Shown in pieces: positions 12,170 to 24,800 of a stretch of DNA of 64,000 nt. Made by a program: the position numbers and the translations under genes. Origin of the DNA: Patiria miniata (lineage: Eukaryota > Echinodermata > Asteroidea > Valvatida > Asterinidae); NCBI RefSeq assembly GCF_015706575.1, contig NW_024037074.1, positions 27,703,334 to 27,767,333 of the forward strand, read 5' to 3'. Numbering within the stretch: the stretch's first letter is position 1; each line of letters opens with the position of its first letter. Below the pieces are notes generated by a model. The model worked only from the letters and a program-made list of their open reading frames with translations, made no database searches and was not told the origin of the DNA.

Positions 12170-12373
12170 ACCATGTGAATGAAAGATATCTCTTAGTGGG
12201 TTGCGTGGTTTTGAGAACCAGTTGATTGCGTGTAGTGAGTTGTGTGGTTCTGACAAGAACCAGTTGTGTCTCCTGATGAGAAGCAGAGCATACTGTTCGA
12301 AACGTCAAGTTAAACCAACTGGTTCTTCTAAGAACCGCACAACTCATTACGAGATATCTTTCATTCACATGGT
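12170..12373. mobile_element. 204-bp palindromic element
   Basis: The ends are perfect 23-bp inverted repeats: ACCATGTGAATGAAAGATAT... at 12170 and its complement ending at 12373. Inner parts also pair (CACACAACTC, AACCAGTTG and their complements). The loop contains GATGAGAAGCAGAGCATACT and TTCGAAACGTC. A MITE or large stem-loop element just beyond the KHDC4 3' end. Confidence 0.85.
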
Positions 12374-12649
12374 CACTACATGTGCCATGTACGGTTGTTA
12401 ATAATCGTACCGACCCAGCACTGGGTGTTGGCTACGTGTTTTTTTTTCACAGTTTTTGGCATCCATCACAGCTTTGAAGGCTTGCCTATTACCTACTACA
12501 CGTGGTGAAAAGCTCTATACGATCTTTGCCTACTACAATGCCGATGATGGCTTTCCGGATGCAGGCCAGGTCACATGGGTCAATGCGAGAGTACTATTAC
12601 GTTTGTCCTTCACACTGGTGCTCTCGCGAATGGTCACACATCATCCAAG

Positions 12650-12655
12650 TTTATT
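12650..12655 (-). terminator. KHDC4: Candidate KHDC4 polyadenylation signal AATAAA
   Basis: AATAAA on the minus strand, 92 nt past the stop codon. It is the first canonical hexamer downstream. The distance is plausible for a short 3' UTR, but a later signal may be used. Confidence 0.4.
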
Positions 12656-12747
12656 CCAATAAATCTCTACAGCTGGGCCTGTCGAATGGTACATCTCGAG
12701 AACGTCTCAACCAAGGCCTCTAACTAAAAAACAAAAACTGAGGGAAG

Positions 12748-12896
12748 CTATCCTGTATTAGGCTGGAAGTGGCTGTGCGCCTGTGGAGATCGAATAATGT
12801 CTTCATCGTCATCGGAATCACCGCCATCGTACGATACGAGCCCCTTGCTGCGTTTTTGCGGAGGTTCGTCCATAAGGGCTAGTCTACCACCCTTGG
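12748..12896 (-). CDS. KHDC4: KHDC4 coding exon 15 (last)
   Basis: Encodes residues 640-688, starting [18 protein letters not shown] and followed by the acidic DSDDDED tail, ending PNTG and TAG. The acceptor is ATAATCCCAG. The basic PPQKRSK resembles a nuclear localisation signal. Confidence 0.88.
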
Positions 12897-15800
12897 CTGG
12901 GATTATATTAATCCAACAAGAAAAAAATGTATACGGTTAATTTCCATACCAATGAAGGTAGGCCGAAGGGTTACAACGAACAATCGCAGGAATCAGCAAC
13001 CACCAGACATGGAAGAGAAAGAGATAAAAGAAAAAGAAAAACACACAAAAAACAATGCATTAGTTTAATCCTCCTGAACAGAAAATTCAAACTCTTGTTA
13101 ATACGATGTCCTGAAGTTTATGCACATGTAATACGAGTGCAAACCAATGCAAGCATGCACAATCCTTAACCCTAACCACCCCAACTCCATCTAAATCCAT
13201 CCCCCCATTTTGGTGGATTTTGGGGAACTTGGTCCAGAAGGCCTGGCATGACTAAATACTGATGGAGTATGATGGACTTGGGCCTAATGGCCTGAAGCAG
13301 TGCTCGTAGTATCCGATTGATATTGCCTAGCTTCCTGTACTGCTATTGTGATGAAAGCCATGTGTAGCATGTCCACGAATGTCAACCAGTGCGTCAGTGG
13401 TGGATTCCATTATGTCATGTACAGTTGTGTATTGGACGCACAGTCATTGATGGATTTTGGTCCTTATATTTTGGACTTGGTCTAGTTGGTAGTAAAAGAC
13501 GCTAGGGAGTTAGGGTTAACAAACTGGATCTCGATCTCGAGATGTTACATACAAAATGTCAAAAAGTACAGGGATATTAGTACTTTTATGGAAAGAACAA
13601 TATCTGTCGTGTGCCTGGCAGAGGGCGGATATGAATGAATGCGTAATCACCAAAATCTGTCCAGCAAAAGGGCATATGCTGAAAACTGCCTCTATTTCAA
13701 TGAAATTTAAACATTTTCATCAGAAATTAACAAAAGTTGTTCCAAAAATTATTATTCATACGTGCGACAAATTAAACATTCCCTACGATTTAAAATACGT
13801 GTGGGAGAACATTGGATTCATGAAACGCGTGGTGGAACATTGGAGCCTTTCGGTGCAATTTTCTTGAAGTGATTTTTCGTGCAGAATGCTCATATGCCAT
13901 TCTGCCAGGCACTCGACAAATTATGGTAAATTGAAGTAATTGGTTCTATAAAGACAATACATTTTTCATACAGCATTCATTAACATCCTGCATGCGTACA
14001 CTTACCGTATTGAAGCAACTTCAGTCACTCCCCTAAACGTGGCACAAAAGTGGCTCAGTTTAAAACGGTGATCATTTTTGTGTTTCAGCTATGAATGTAT
14101 TTCTTTTAACCAAAACTCCCTTGGAATTTTAGGATAAGAATCCTTTTGAATCCTGTAAAATTCCACGAAAGTGCAGGAACATTATGGCAGATCCTTTGTG
14201 CTTAACCCACCAGCTCCTGTGCTACATTGTATTACAATGTATTTATTCTCTGGAGAATCAATAAAACCATAGAGTGCTGGGGCAGGTTTCGGGTGTTACA
14301 GTGAGTAATGGGCAGGGCGGGATCAAGCCCCATGTGACAAAAAAAGTGTTCCACTTCCGTCGGCTACACCACGGGAAAAAAGATTGCTCAATGGATCACC
14401 TAGTTTTACCATGTGCAGATACACAGGTGATTCCTGCAGACACTTTTTATCCTCCTCTTCCAAATTCCAGGATGAAGGTGGAGCATTGTCATAGTATACA
14501 AATACTGACTGCTTTTGGATGGTGTAGTAAAACTAGGCACCTGAGGTGATCCATGGTGTTTTGTTTGCGAAGCCAAGTGAAAACAAAACGCTCCATGGGT
14601 CACCGAGCAAAGCTAGTTTTACTACACCAAGATTTCAGCAGTCAATATTTGTTTTAGAACACCTCTTTCACAGATTCTGCTTACTATTTCTTTCTTTCTT
14701 TTAGAGTATTCTGATTAATTTACCCAACATCCAATACCAAACTACTTCTTTTTTTCAGTATGAAAGTAGTCCAAAATTTACCTGCATTTTTATAAACCAC
14801 CCCCACCCCTGTTTGCACTCAACTCTGCAGAAACTCAAACAACATGTCAACACATGCAACTGTGCACGCAGTTCTCTGGTTGCTAAGAAAGTTGCTATGC
14901 AGATAGTACTCTTCAAAGCGAGGCTGCTGTGATATAGTATTTTGCTGTGCATGGCAAAATAGTAAACAATAGTGTACACCCTGTGACATGCTCTAAGCCA
15001 ACAAAGGAACAAAATCTGTGGGTTGCTAAGTAGGTTGCTATGCAGATAGTACTCTTCAAAGCGAGGCTGCCGTGGTATAGTATTTTTGCTGTGCATGGTG
15101 AAATGGTAAAAATGGCGTATACCATGCAAAATGCTCTCGGCCAATCAAGAGACAAAATCAGTGGGTTGCTAAGTACCGGTAGGTTGCTATGCAGATAGTA
15201 CCCTTCAAAGCAAGGCTGCCGTGGTTTAGTATTTAAGCTGTGCATGGTGAAATAGTAAAAAAACAGTGTATCCATGTGACGCGCTCTTGTCCAATCAAGA
15301 AACAGAATCTGTGGGTGAGGTGTTATAATATTTAGAAATCTGGCTACAAATCACTTGGAGATAATACCAACCAGGTGGGAGAGAAGGCGGGGGCATGAGA
15401 TGTTTGTCGATGTCGCCTGGAGCTGAAGGGGGACCCATCATCGGAAGCGGTGGTGGTGGCATTAAACTGAAACAAAAAATAATTAATGTTTACATTAACT
15501 CTTAAATGATGATAGTAAAAGGTCACGTGGCTCCTCTTCCGGAACCCTCGCGCGGCCCACCTATGGGAATTTAATACTGGGTTGCCCTTTCTCTTGCTGT
15601 AATTGCTGGCAGAATGATTTCTAACCGTAACCACCCTGATAAAACATTCATGTTGGAATTTTATCTTGGCATTCTTAAAAAAAAATTGATGAAAAATCAC
15701 ATGGACTATTTATGACCTTTCACATCCAGCCTTTTCATTCCTACATGTAGGTCTCCTTCCTCGTTAACGTTTGTTTTCACATTGCGTACTTGCAAGAGAA

Positions 15801-18800
15801 CGAGAATGTATAACGATGCGAAGATATGTACCAACCTACAGCCGATGGGTTCTAGATTTAGTCGGGCTGGCTTGACTGCAGTCCTTAGCAGTGGTCACTT
15901 TAGATTTTTTTTTGTAAATGCAAGTGAGTCCTTTAAATTTATTCCAAAAAATGTAATCCTTAAAAGACATTTTGGTCTTCCATTAAACTTAAATTTTTCA
16001 CAAAATGACCAACGCAAAATTATTTCATACTTTTTCATCAGATGTACGAGTGCACACTGGACTGTCCTAAATGAATGTCCGACACCGTGGAATTGCCCAT
16101 AAGCAAATTCTTTGCCTCAAAAAATACAGCTTCTTAATGGTTTGTATGGGAATTGAAATGATTATAATCACAAGGTCGTCAATAGACAAAATGGTTTGTT
16201 TTAAACTCGACTGGACTTGGCATGATCACAATGTCCGACTTGACACTCGAAAAACAGGATGACTTGACTTGTGGCTCAAGCAACGATGATCACTAAGTCT
16301 TCACAAGTCTGTCGCAAGTCCATCATAAGCCATCTAGTTTCAAGCCAAAGCACAAGTTATTTGAACAATCCGTGGCAAACGCATTCCATTGCTATATACT
16401 GCTCATTCCCTGTTACATATGAATGGTGAATGAACTTGTGATGGACTTATGATGGACTTGACTACACCACTTTTGAGAAACAAGTGACTCACATCCGTGC
16501 ATCGGACGGTAGACCAGGCATAGGCATCCTCTGCGGGGGTACTAGAGGACCCACTGGCCCCTTCTGAAGTGGCGCCGGCGCCGGAGGCTCGCCCGGTCCC
16601 GCAATGGCCTGTGCTACAGATACAAGCTGCCTGCCCGGACCTAGATTAGTTAAATGAGGAGGACCATGCTATGCAAAACAGTGAGAAAGTAAACAGGCGT
16701 TAGAAAATTGTACACAGTTACCAACAACAGGTGGGTGATAAAGATGCTAAGGCTGTGTCCGCAACGGGCTTCCAGAGCTACGGCTAGGCCTACTGTCAGC
16801 TTGCTCCCACACAGTTGTAATGGGCGAAGACCTAGCCAATAGCCCTAGACATGAGATTCGGACACAGCCTTAACATTTGGGGGTTTTTTGGTCCTATGGA
16901 CTCCGTGCGCAAGTACACCCTCAACAGTAACAAAGGGAGAGTTGGGGGAGACCACTGGAAGAGACACTCGCATGCACTGCCGACCACGCCTGACGCTCAC
17001 GCGAAGACGTTATGGCTTTGTCATTTGCACATTCAGAATAAAATTAGTAGTGCGTACTTCACACTGCTGTGGCCTCGTGGTTAAAGGCATTGGAATCGTG
17101 GTCTGCGGGTAAAGCTGCGGGTTGTGGGTTCGAGTCCAGCCTGGGGTCATGGTGCCTGTGCCCTTGGGCAAGGCACTTTGTCACTCATTGCTTCTCTCCA
17201 CCCAGGAGTAAAATGGGTACCTGTGAGGGCAGAGATGGTTAGTGTGGTTGATTTTAGCTGCTTTGCGCCGAAATGGCAGCATCGAGCTGTATACTCCCCA
17301 GGGAGCTGAGATGGAGTTTGGAATGTTCCTTAGGCCCAATGAGCAGGGGTAATAATGACGTAGTGCCTTGAGCACCAGTCCTGGTGGATACATGCACTTT
17401 ATAAATATCCACTATGATTATTATTATTATTATTATTATTACTTATGCGCGCGCAAACCACTACGCTCAAGTGGTGTGCCCCGTCCACGGGGCTCTGGAA
17501 AGTGGTCAAAAAGCGCCCTCTCTTGTTGGCGCACGGAGCCCATTGGAGACCGGCTGACCAGGCTTCCACAAGTTCATTTATTTTGCCAATGTCCATCTTG
17601 ACACTTTTTTAATTTGGATGCAAAATCTTGACATTGGTCAAGAGTGTAACAATGCTGATAATCAATGCCTTCAATATTTAAGACCCACTTCAACTGCTAC
17701 TAAAGCATCCCTTAGTCCTAATTCTCCCACATCTTTCGAAACCCATCAGGAGGATTTTGGAGGGTTTGGTGGGATGGAGGAAGGATGATGAAATACTACA
17801 ACTCTTTACTGAAATACGACCCTTTTTTCCCTGTTCGCAGAGTACTTGTAAGTACATAAAACAGTCACTACATCACACTTTTGTTGAATTTAGTGAAATC
17901 CTTTGCAACTACGATTGATCATAGTCCTGCAACGCATCACAGGTCTGTCGATGGATCGCAAGTTACGATAAGTTTTGCGAAATCTGCATCTGGGCAATTC
18001 CATGGTTACCGATTTTGTGCATCTTGTTTGTCATACATAACACGTTTTTCTGGATGTCATCTTCGGTACTTAGGTAGGTCTAGGTCTACTCTATCTACCA
18101 TGGGGATAACAGTTATTAAACCTTTTCAGTAAGGTAATTACGGCCCAAGGAATCTCAAAAGTACATCAAAAATGTAACGTAACTGTGGATCTTGTCGGCT
18201 ATGGGTGTTCCCATGCACACCCATGATTGGTATGTGTGGCTGACTGGCAAAAATTCAAACAACAGAGAAAGGGACAACATTATGAGCAACTCCAAGTTGG
18301 TGAGGATGGCCTTACCTGATAGCCAAGAAGCGCATCTTCCGCAGCCACTTCTGGCACCTCTTCCCGAAAATGTCGCTTTGGTGGTTGTCCCACTTGGCTG
18401 GGTACGGCCTGAGGAAGATGCGAGCCCGGTAGCAGCGGTGGCCTCTGCGGCAACTGCTGCGGGTGCTTCATGTGATGTACTTGCTGTTGTATATGCTGCC
18501 CCTGCATGTTCTTTTGTTGAATTTCGTGCTGGATCTGTTGCTGGATCTGTTGCTGGGGGTTGGGCAGAATCTGTGGGTGTGTCGGGGGCGGGTGTTGCAC
18601 CAGCACGGCCGGCGTTCCCTGAATGATGGAGTGTGGCGGGGTTTCACCCGGCACTCGTATAAGGCCCACGGTCTGAGCAGCGGACAACTGAAAGAATTTC
18701 AAGAAAATGTGTTGGCTCGTTTTGACTAACATGTATGACACAAGGACGGCGGTCCAGACTACAGTTATTCAGGACAACAGTAATTAGCAACATGTCTTTC

Positions 18801-21800
18801 AGCAATAGATTCCGATTTACTTGATATGGAGATGGTCAGGTACCTGTGCGTTTAATATTTGTTGTTGCTCCTGTTGCTGTATCCGTTGTTGCTGTTGATG
18901 AACCTGCTGTTGTATGGATTCTGGCGTAGCTAGCGGGACCGGTGGGGGTACAGGCCTCGGAATGGCAACTTGCCGCACCATTAATGTCTGCAATGGGTAG
19001 ACGGGCAAAATACCTCTTTTTATTCTTTTAACTCTATGCCTGTATGTGATAAGTGGTTATCGCAAAACGGGATTTGAACAATGAACCTCCGGAACACCGG
19101 ACCGGTGTTCTACCAACTACAGCATCCTGTTTTGTTGGTCTCCATGTCAATGTCTGTGTTCAAGGGCTGTTAGAAGCCATAAACCATATGCCATGTAGCA
19201 AGGGGTCACACCCAAAGTCACGATGCAGCATTAGCAAACAGGGATCACTCAGAGAGGATACGTTTTTTATTACACATTTACAAATGAACCACGAAGGGAA
19301 ACTGACAAGGTGTACTGTAACAAGTTTGGAAAAGTTGAACAAGAAAATAACTAGAGCGGGGTTTGAACCTGCAACCTCCGGTTTGCCGTTCCGGTGCTCT
19401 ACCAACTGAGCTATCCAGCCCTATGTTGGCGGTTCCCCAGTTTGTCAATATCTTTGTTCACTGGGCACTAGTCAGAAGCCATAAACCTGCACATGCCATG
19501 TTACGAGGGATCACGCACACAGTCACGATGCTAGCAGCATTAGCAAATGCTGCAAACCTGGGAAATAGCAAACGTGGATCACTCAGAGAGGATAACGACA
19601 CGTAGTCTTTGACTAATCAGCAATATGCGCTTGATCAGTTTCCCGTTGTGGATTATATACCAAAGATCTCAAAGCGCTTCACAATTACACCCCTGTTCAT
19701 CAGGCCATGATAAAAAAAGCAATTTCTGCAGCAGCTCGAGATCAGCGCGATCTAGTCTCCACCTTCACAGGTACCAATTCATACTACTGGGTAAAGAGAG
19801 GCAATTGTAGTAAATTGTCTTGCCCAAGGACACAAGCACCATGTTCCCCGTCATGGTTTGAACCCACGTACATGTACCATGGAACATGCGTTGAACACCG
19901 TATTAACCATTGGACCACGGCACTCCATAACCTGTGACAATCGTCACAGGTTCAAGATGATCTTAGGACACAGAGAGGTTGTTTTACCTTTTGGACCTGT
20001 TGCTGATCTGCAACTGGCTGAGCTGCTACTTGCTGTAGGTGTGGGTACATCACCCCTACTGATGAAGGGACAGTGTAGACTATCTGGCTGGGCTGGCTAG
20101 CCGGTACATGTTGAACACCTACCAGGTACGAGGCAACAACACAATCATTAAACTTATCACAAATTAAAACGTGTGTGATATCACATTCATTGCCACTCGA
20201 TCACACTATTGTCCCCATTCATAAATACCATTTCAGTCAAAACTATCAAGAAAATTATAAGACTTGACCATTTCTTGTTTTAGGCTTACTGCTATCCATA
20301 TTCGGACCAATTCTAGGCCAATTCGCGGTGTACTCAACATGGGTATCAGATCAGTGGTACACACATACTGAAATTTATATCCTTGTGGAGACATTTCTTT
20401 GTTCTCATGTAGTAAAGTTTTCGAGTTTGAAAGTGTAGTTTCAAAACGTTCTTATTTTAACCAGAATTAGTTTCCTTGGCTGAAATTCGAACTTAATATC
20501 CCTTTTCAGAAACTCTTCCATTTGCGACGGATCAACCCACCTTGGAAATTCCTAGTTTTTGAGTAAAATCCATATATCTATTACATGAAATCCTTGTGGA
20601 GACGTATTCATCTATAGAAATTGCCCTGTGGAGACTTGTACAATCTTTTGTTCCCTATTGTGTGCATGTCTCCAGAGGGCACAGTGTATCAGATCTCATG
20701 TGTGTGTACATGTCTGTGCTAGGCTGTGGCTAGAACATGTGGCAAGGAGTGCAAAAAAAAAAAAAATTCCATGGTCACAGAATGGTTTTCTTCTTTCTTT
20801 TGTTGTTGTTGATTAAAGCCTCAGATCATTTTCGAACTCAATTTTTTTTTTTTTCAATGCACTATTCAGACTCACTTTGTTGAGCAGCACTTGGTGGGAC
20901 AACCATACGGATGACCGGATTGGCAGGGGCGATAGGCTGACTCTGATGCTTATTGTACTCGGCATGTATCTACCCAACAAAGACAATATAAAGTAAGTTA
21001 TACATGTACGGTCAAACACCTTGATAACAAGGTCCTTGGGACTTTACGAATTAGGTACCATGTATTAACAGTAACGGAAAACAAAGGAAAACGAAGAATA
21101 ACAAAGACTTGGGACCTAAAGCTTTGCTCGTTCTAAGCAGGATCTTGTATTAATAGTTCTCTTCTTATCAGAGTTTGACTGTACATCTATTGAACCCAGT
21201 GGTGATTAACCCTCCTACTATTTATGAGGTCACCAACGGTCAAAATGTTTGTACCTCACCTCCTGGCATACTGTGTACATACCAATGGGGGTCTTGACCA
21301 ATTTTGACCGAAGTAAAAACCAGGCTGGCAATGCATGTTTCCATAGGAGGGTTCAAGTTGGGTTCTCTATGCTCTTCAACAAATTCATTTTTTCCCCTCT
21401 CAATCAATTTTTAAGTTGTACGTTTTATCCCAAACCAAAAACTCTTTTATTTCTTTTTTTTTTTGACGTCTGCAACCCTCTTATAATAAGATTTTCATTT
21501 TGGGAACAAACAGATCCGCCTTGCGAGCAGACTGGCTCCCAGGTCATACATTATCGATACTGATTGTGGGGCAGGAACCAGCCTACCCCACAAGAATGGG
21601 AATTGTTGTGAGGCCGGTAGCGATTCAAAATCGGTAAAGTAAAAATTCAATACCTTTAATTAACAAGGGTCACATTGTTTCGGTCAGTGTCTCATTCAAA
21701 AGTGAATAACTTTTGTATTGATAGAAAACTATTGATTTAAAAAGGGAATCTATTTCTCAGAGTGAACCTCAAAATAGCACAGGCAATAATAATATTAATA

Positions 21801-24800
21801 ATAATAATAAATAGCATTCATCATGTTCATATAGCGCCCGAAATTCATAATATGTACACAATATGTCCAGTGAGGAAAAATTAGCTATTAAAAACAATTC
21901 TTTTTTTCTTAGTATTTAGCCAGTAAAAACAATTTTTTTTACAAACATTATAAACCCAGTCATTAAAAACCATGCTTAATTAAAAAGGTATAGACATGAT
22001 AGATCAATACATTAATAAATACGTTATAAACCCAGCCATTAAAATAAACCACATTAGGCCAAAAAAAAAAATAAGTCGGTCTCTGGTCAGCGCGCGCGTC
22101 GATTTTAAGCATGCGCGTCGATCTTTTTTTTTTCCAAAATGTTCCGCGGTAGCTCCAACAGCGCCCTCTATTTCCGCACCTCCTCAATTTTTTTTACCAA
22201 AGAGCACCAAGGAATGGCAAATTGCACCAAGGCAAATGATCGAAAGCACCAAGGCAAATTATGGAGGCCACCAATGTACATGAGGACACCAAAAAAGCAA
22301 AATAGTACCCACCTTGTCTGTACAATCCAAGCTGAAGAAAAAAAGAAAAAAAAGAAAAAAAAAAAAAAAAGCCGCGTGGCCGCGTCAATTCCGGAACTTT
22401 GGTCTGACCAGAGACCGAATATTTTTTTTTTTGGCCTTATCCTAATATAATATCTTATCCTAATACATCCGTTGCGTTACTGCCTGTGAGCAAAGTTCTG
22501 ACATGCACGCACATGCGTAATGTGGTCACACAGCGCCATCTATTGTTTGCGCATGGAGTCCATACGGAGCCAAAGCCTCCCCAAAGCTGTAGGTGAAGCC
22601 GAGGTCTCAAAAAAAGCCCAACAATTTCTACTCACGGTCTGTATGAGATTTTCACAGAGCTTTTTGGCGGCCAGCACTCCCTCTAATTTGTGATGGGTGA
22701 TGTAGATGTGCAGGTTCTCGAAAGCCTCGCGTCCCGACGACGGCTCTAAATATCCCGACCCCCGGCCTCGCAAGGACACACTAGCAGTCGTCTCTGAGCG
22801 GATGTGCTGGATAAATGCTCCCTGTAAAGAAAAAATTAACAAATAATTTTTCATTAAAGCTTCAGTCCATCATTTGCAGCTATCCAAAAGTAACTGACGT
22901 AATTCTTGTTAAAAAAAACATACTTAGTTGAAAGATAGTAAGGGAACTAAACTCTCTTTGAAATTGTTCTTTCTGGCATGCTGTCGTGTTGAAGATATCA
23001 AAGAAAGAAGGCCTTTGGAAATTTCCGTTGGTAGTTCGTTTTTTTATTCGGCGAAGCGCGCACAAGCGTTGACACAACGCACACGCACGCGGGGTTGCTA
23101 TCATTCGTCGGATCAGTGCGCGACATCACGTAGCTGCAATTGGCTCAGGGAGAACGTGTCTCGAACGCTAACTTCAGGCCCGATTCAAAACATGCTGCAG
23201 CAACTTTTGATTTGAAATCGAGATCCTAGAATGTTGTTTTTCTCGAAATATACAGCTGAAGCTGAGCTGAAACTTAATCAGGTTAGTTGTTCAGCGCCCA
23301 TCTTTATTTTTATTTTTTATTATTTTTTTTAAGAATTATCGAACGTAAATATATTGACAATAATTAAGGTAGGTTTAATTCACTTTTTGTGGCCATTTTG
23401 TGTATAGCTTTCGTAGTGCAATGGAAGTAGTTCAGGCTAAAACTATTATGTCCAGTAATAAATAGCACCCCCATACCGTGGTTGTTAACTTTGAGAAAAT
23501 AATAAACTTGATAAGAGCAATAGTAAACCAATGAAATGGAATTCTCCTTAAAATCTTTCAAACTTCTGCTAAAAAAATCAGGGTAACTGGCCTGGAATCG
23601 CCTCAGATTGCACCACAGAGCATCTAGAATCCAACATTTTCCCGGGGCCCTTAAGCGGGCCCCGGACCCCACGCCGTAAGGGCTTCGCGCTCCGCGCTCG
23701 CAAGAGTCCCCGCACCCCAGCACCAACCTTTAATTTTCAAAGTTGGAGAACACTGAATGTTACATTATCCTGATGGGCCAAAATTGTTAACTGTCACTCA
23801 TGTGTTATTTGAAGACAATGAATGCACGCTTGACAAACCAAAAACAAGTCTACTTACCCCTGGTCCTAAAATTTTCTCACGGACACCGAATGAAGGTGGT
23901 ACGTGCTCCAGGCCGACAAACACTTTTTCTTGAATGTAAGACTGGGAATGCAATAAAAATTGATATTTAACGAGAGCAAAATCAAAGTTATTAAGAAAAA
24001 GATGAATACAGATAAACCAAGAAAGCATTTGGCTACGAGTGATGTGGTTTTTAAAGTAAATGTTTCCCTGTGTACTTTTAATGTCGCACATATTTTTGTT
24101 GTTGTGTATTTCTTTTATTGTTTTTTTATTTCTTGGTATCTGTTATGCATTTTGGTGTTTGAGGATTAATTTTAAGGATAACTTGCAGGTATCATTTTGA
24201 TTCAGCAATGCTGATGAAATTTTTATGTACTTTGGTGTTTTATATTTAAATGTTATGCTAATTAGGTATGTAATGCACCCTTGAACAGGCTAGTCCTGGA
24301 CAGAGTGCAATAATAGAAGTTTAATAAGTTATTTTTATCATTACTACGCAGCTAAAAGCCACAAATGTCTACAGCATTTAATTTTAAATCATGTGAAAGC
24401 ATTCGAGAATGCAATTCTTTCCTTACTAAAAGAAGAAGTAGAATTATTTGTTTCTGGATGTATTGTTTGAAATAAGTCCAGAAGCTTTTCGTCTCAATAC
24501 TGAGTTTTTGTCCATCGATGTAATTCAGTGAGCACAGTGTTGTCCAAGGGCTTACGAGAAAAGTCCACAAGCTTACTCGGGTGGGACTCGAGCCCGAGAC
24601 CTCCTGCTTACTAGTGCAGAACGTCTTACCACTGAACAACCGAGCTTGCCAGTGTCGGCTGGCCGGTTTGAATCTGATATAGCAGCGGGTACCGCAATCA
24701 ATTACTATTATGCACGATGGAATTGTTCGCTTCAAGGAGATGTGAGAGGCAAAACTAAATATTGAATCTACATATCCTCAAAGCAAAAATACCGTCATTC

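Larger units (their letters stand above)
6312..12649. other. PDE8 upstream and KHDC4 downstream intergenic region
   Basis: This should hold the PDE8 5' UTR and promoter (immediately above 6311 and possibly the more CpG-rich stretch 8380-9000) and the KHDC4 3' UTR at the right end. It also holds a short tandem repeat at 7015-7095, a nested pair of inverted-repeat elements at 10078-11238, a SINE near 11480 and a palindromic element at 12170-12373. I recognised no further coding exon. Confidence 0.5.

Noticed and set aside
19370..19430. Possible functional tRNA gene
   Set aside because: The same head recurs with shared SINE flanks at 11.5, 19.1 and 25.0 kb, and flanking similarity extends beyond a tRNA.
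22139..22450. Lysine-rich open frame
   Set aside because: It crosses A-rich low-complexity sequence inside a MITE and matches no family.
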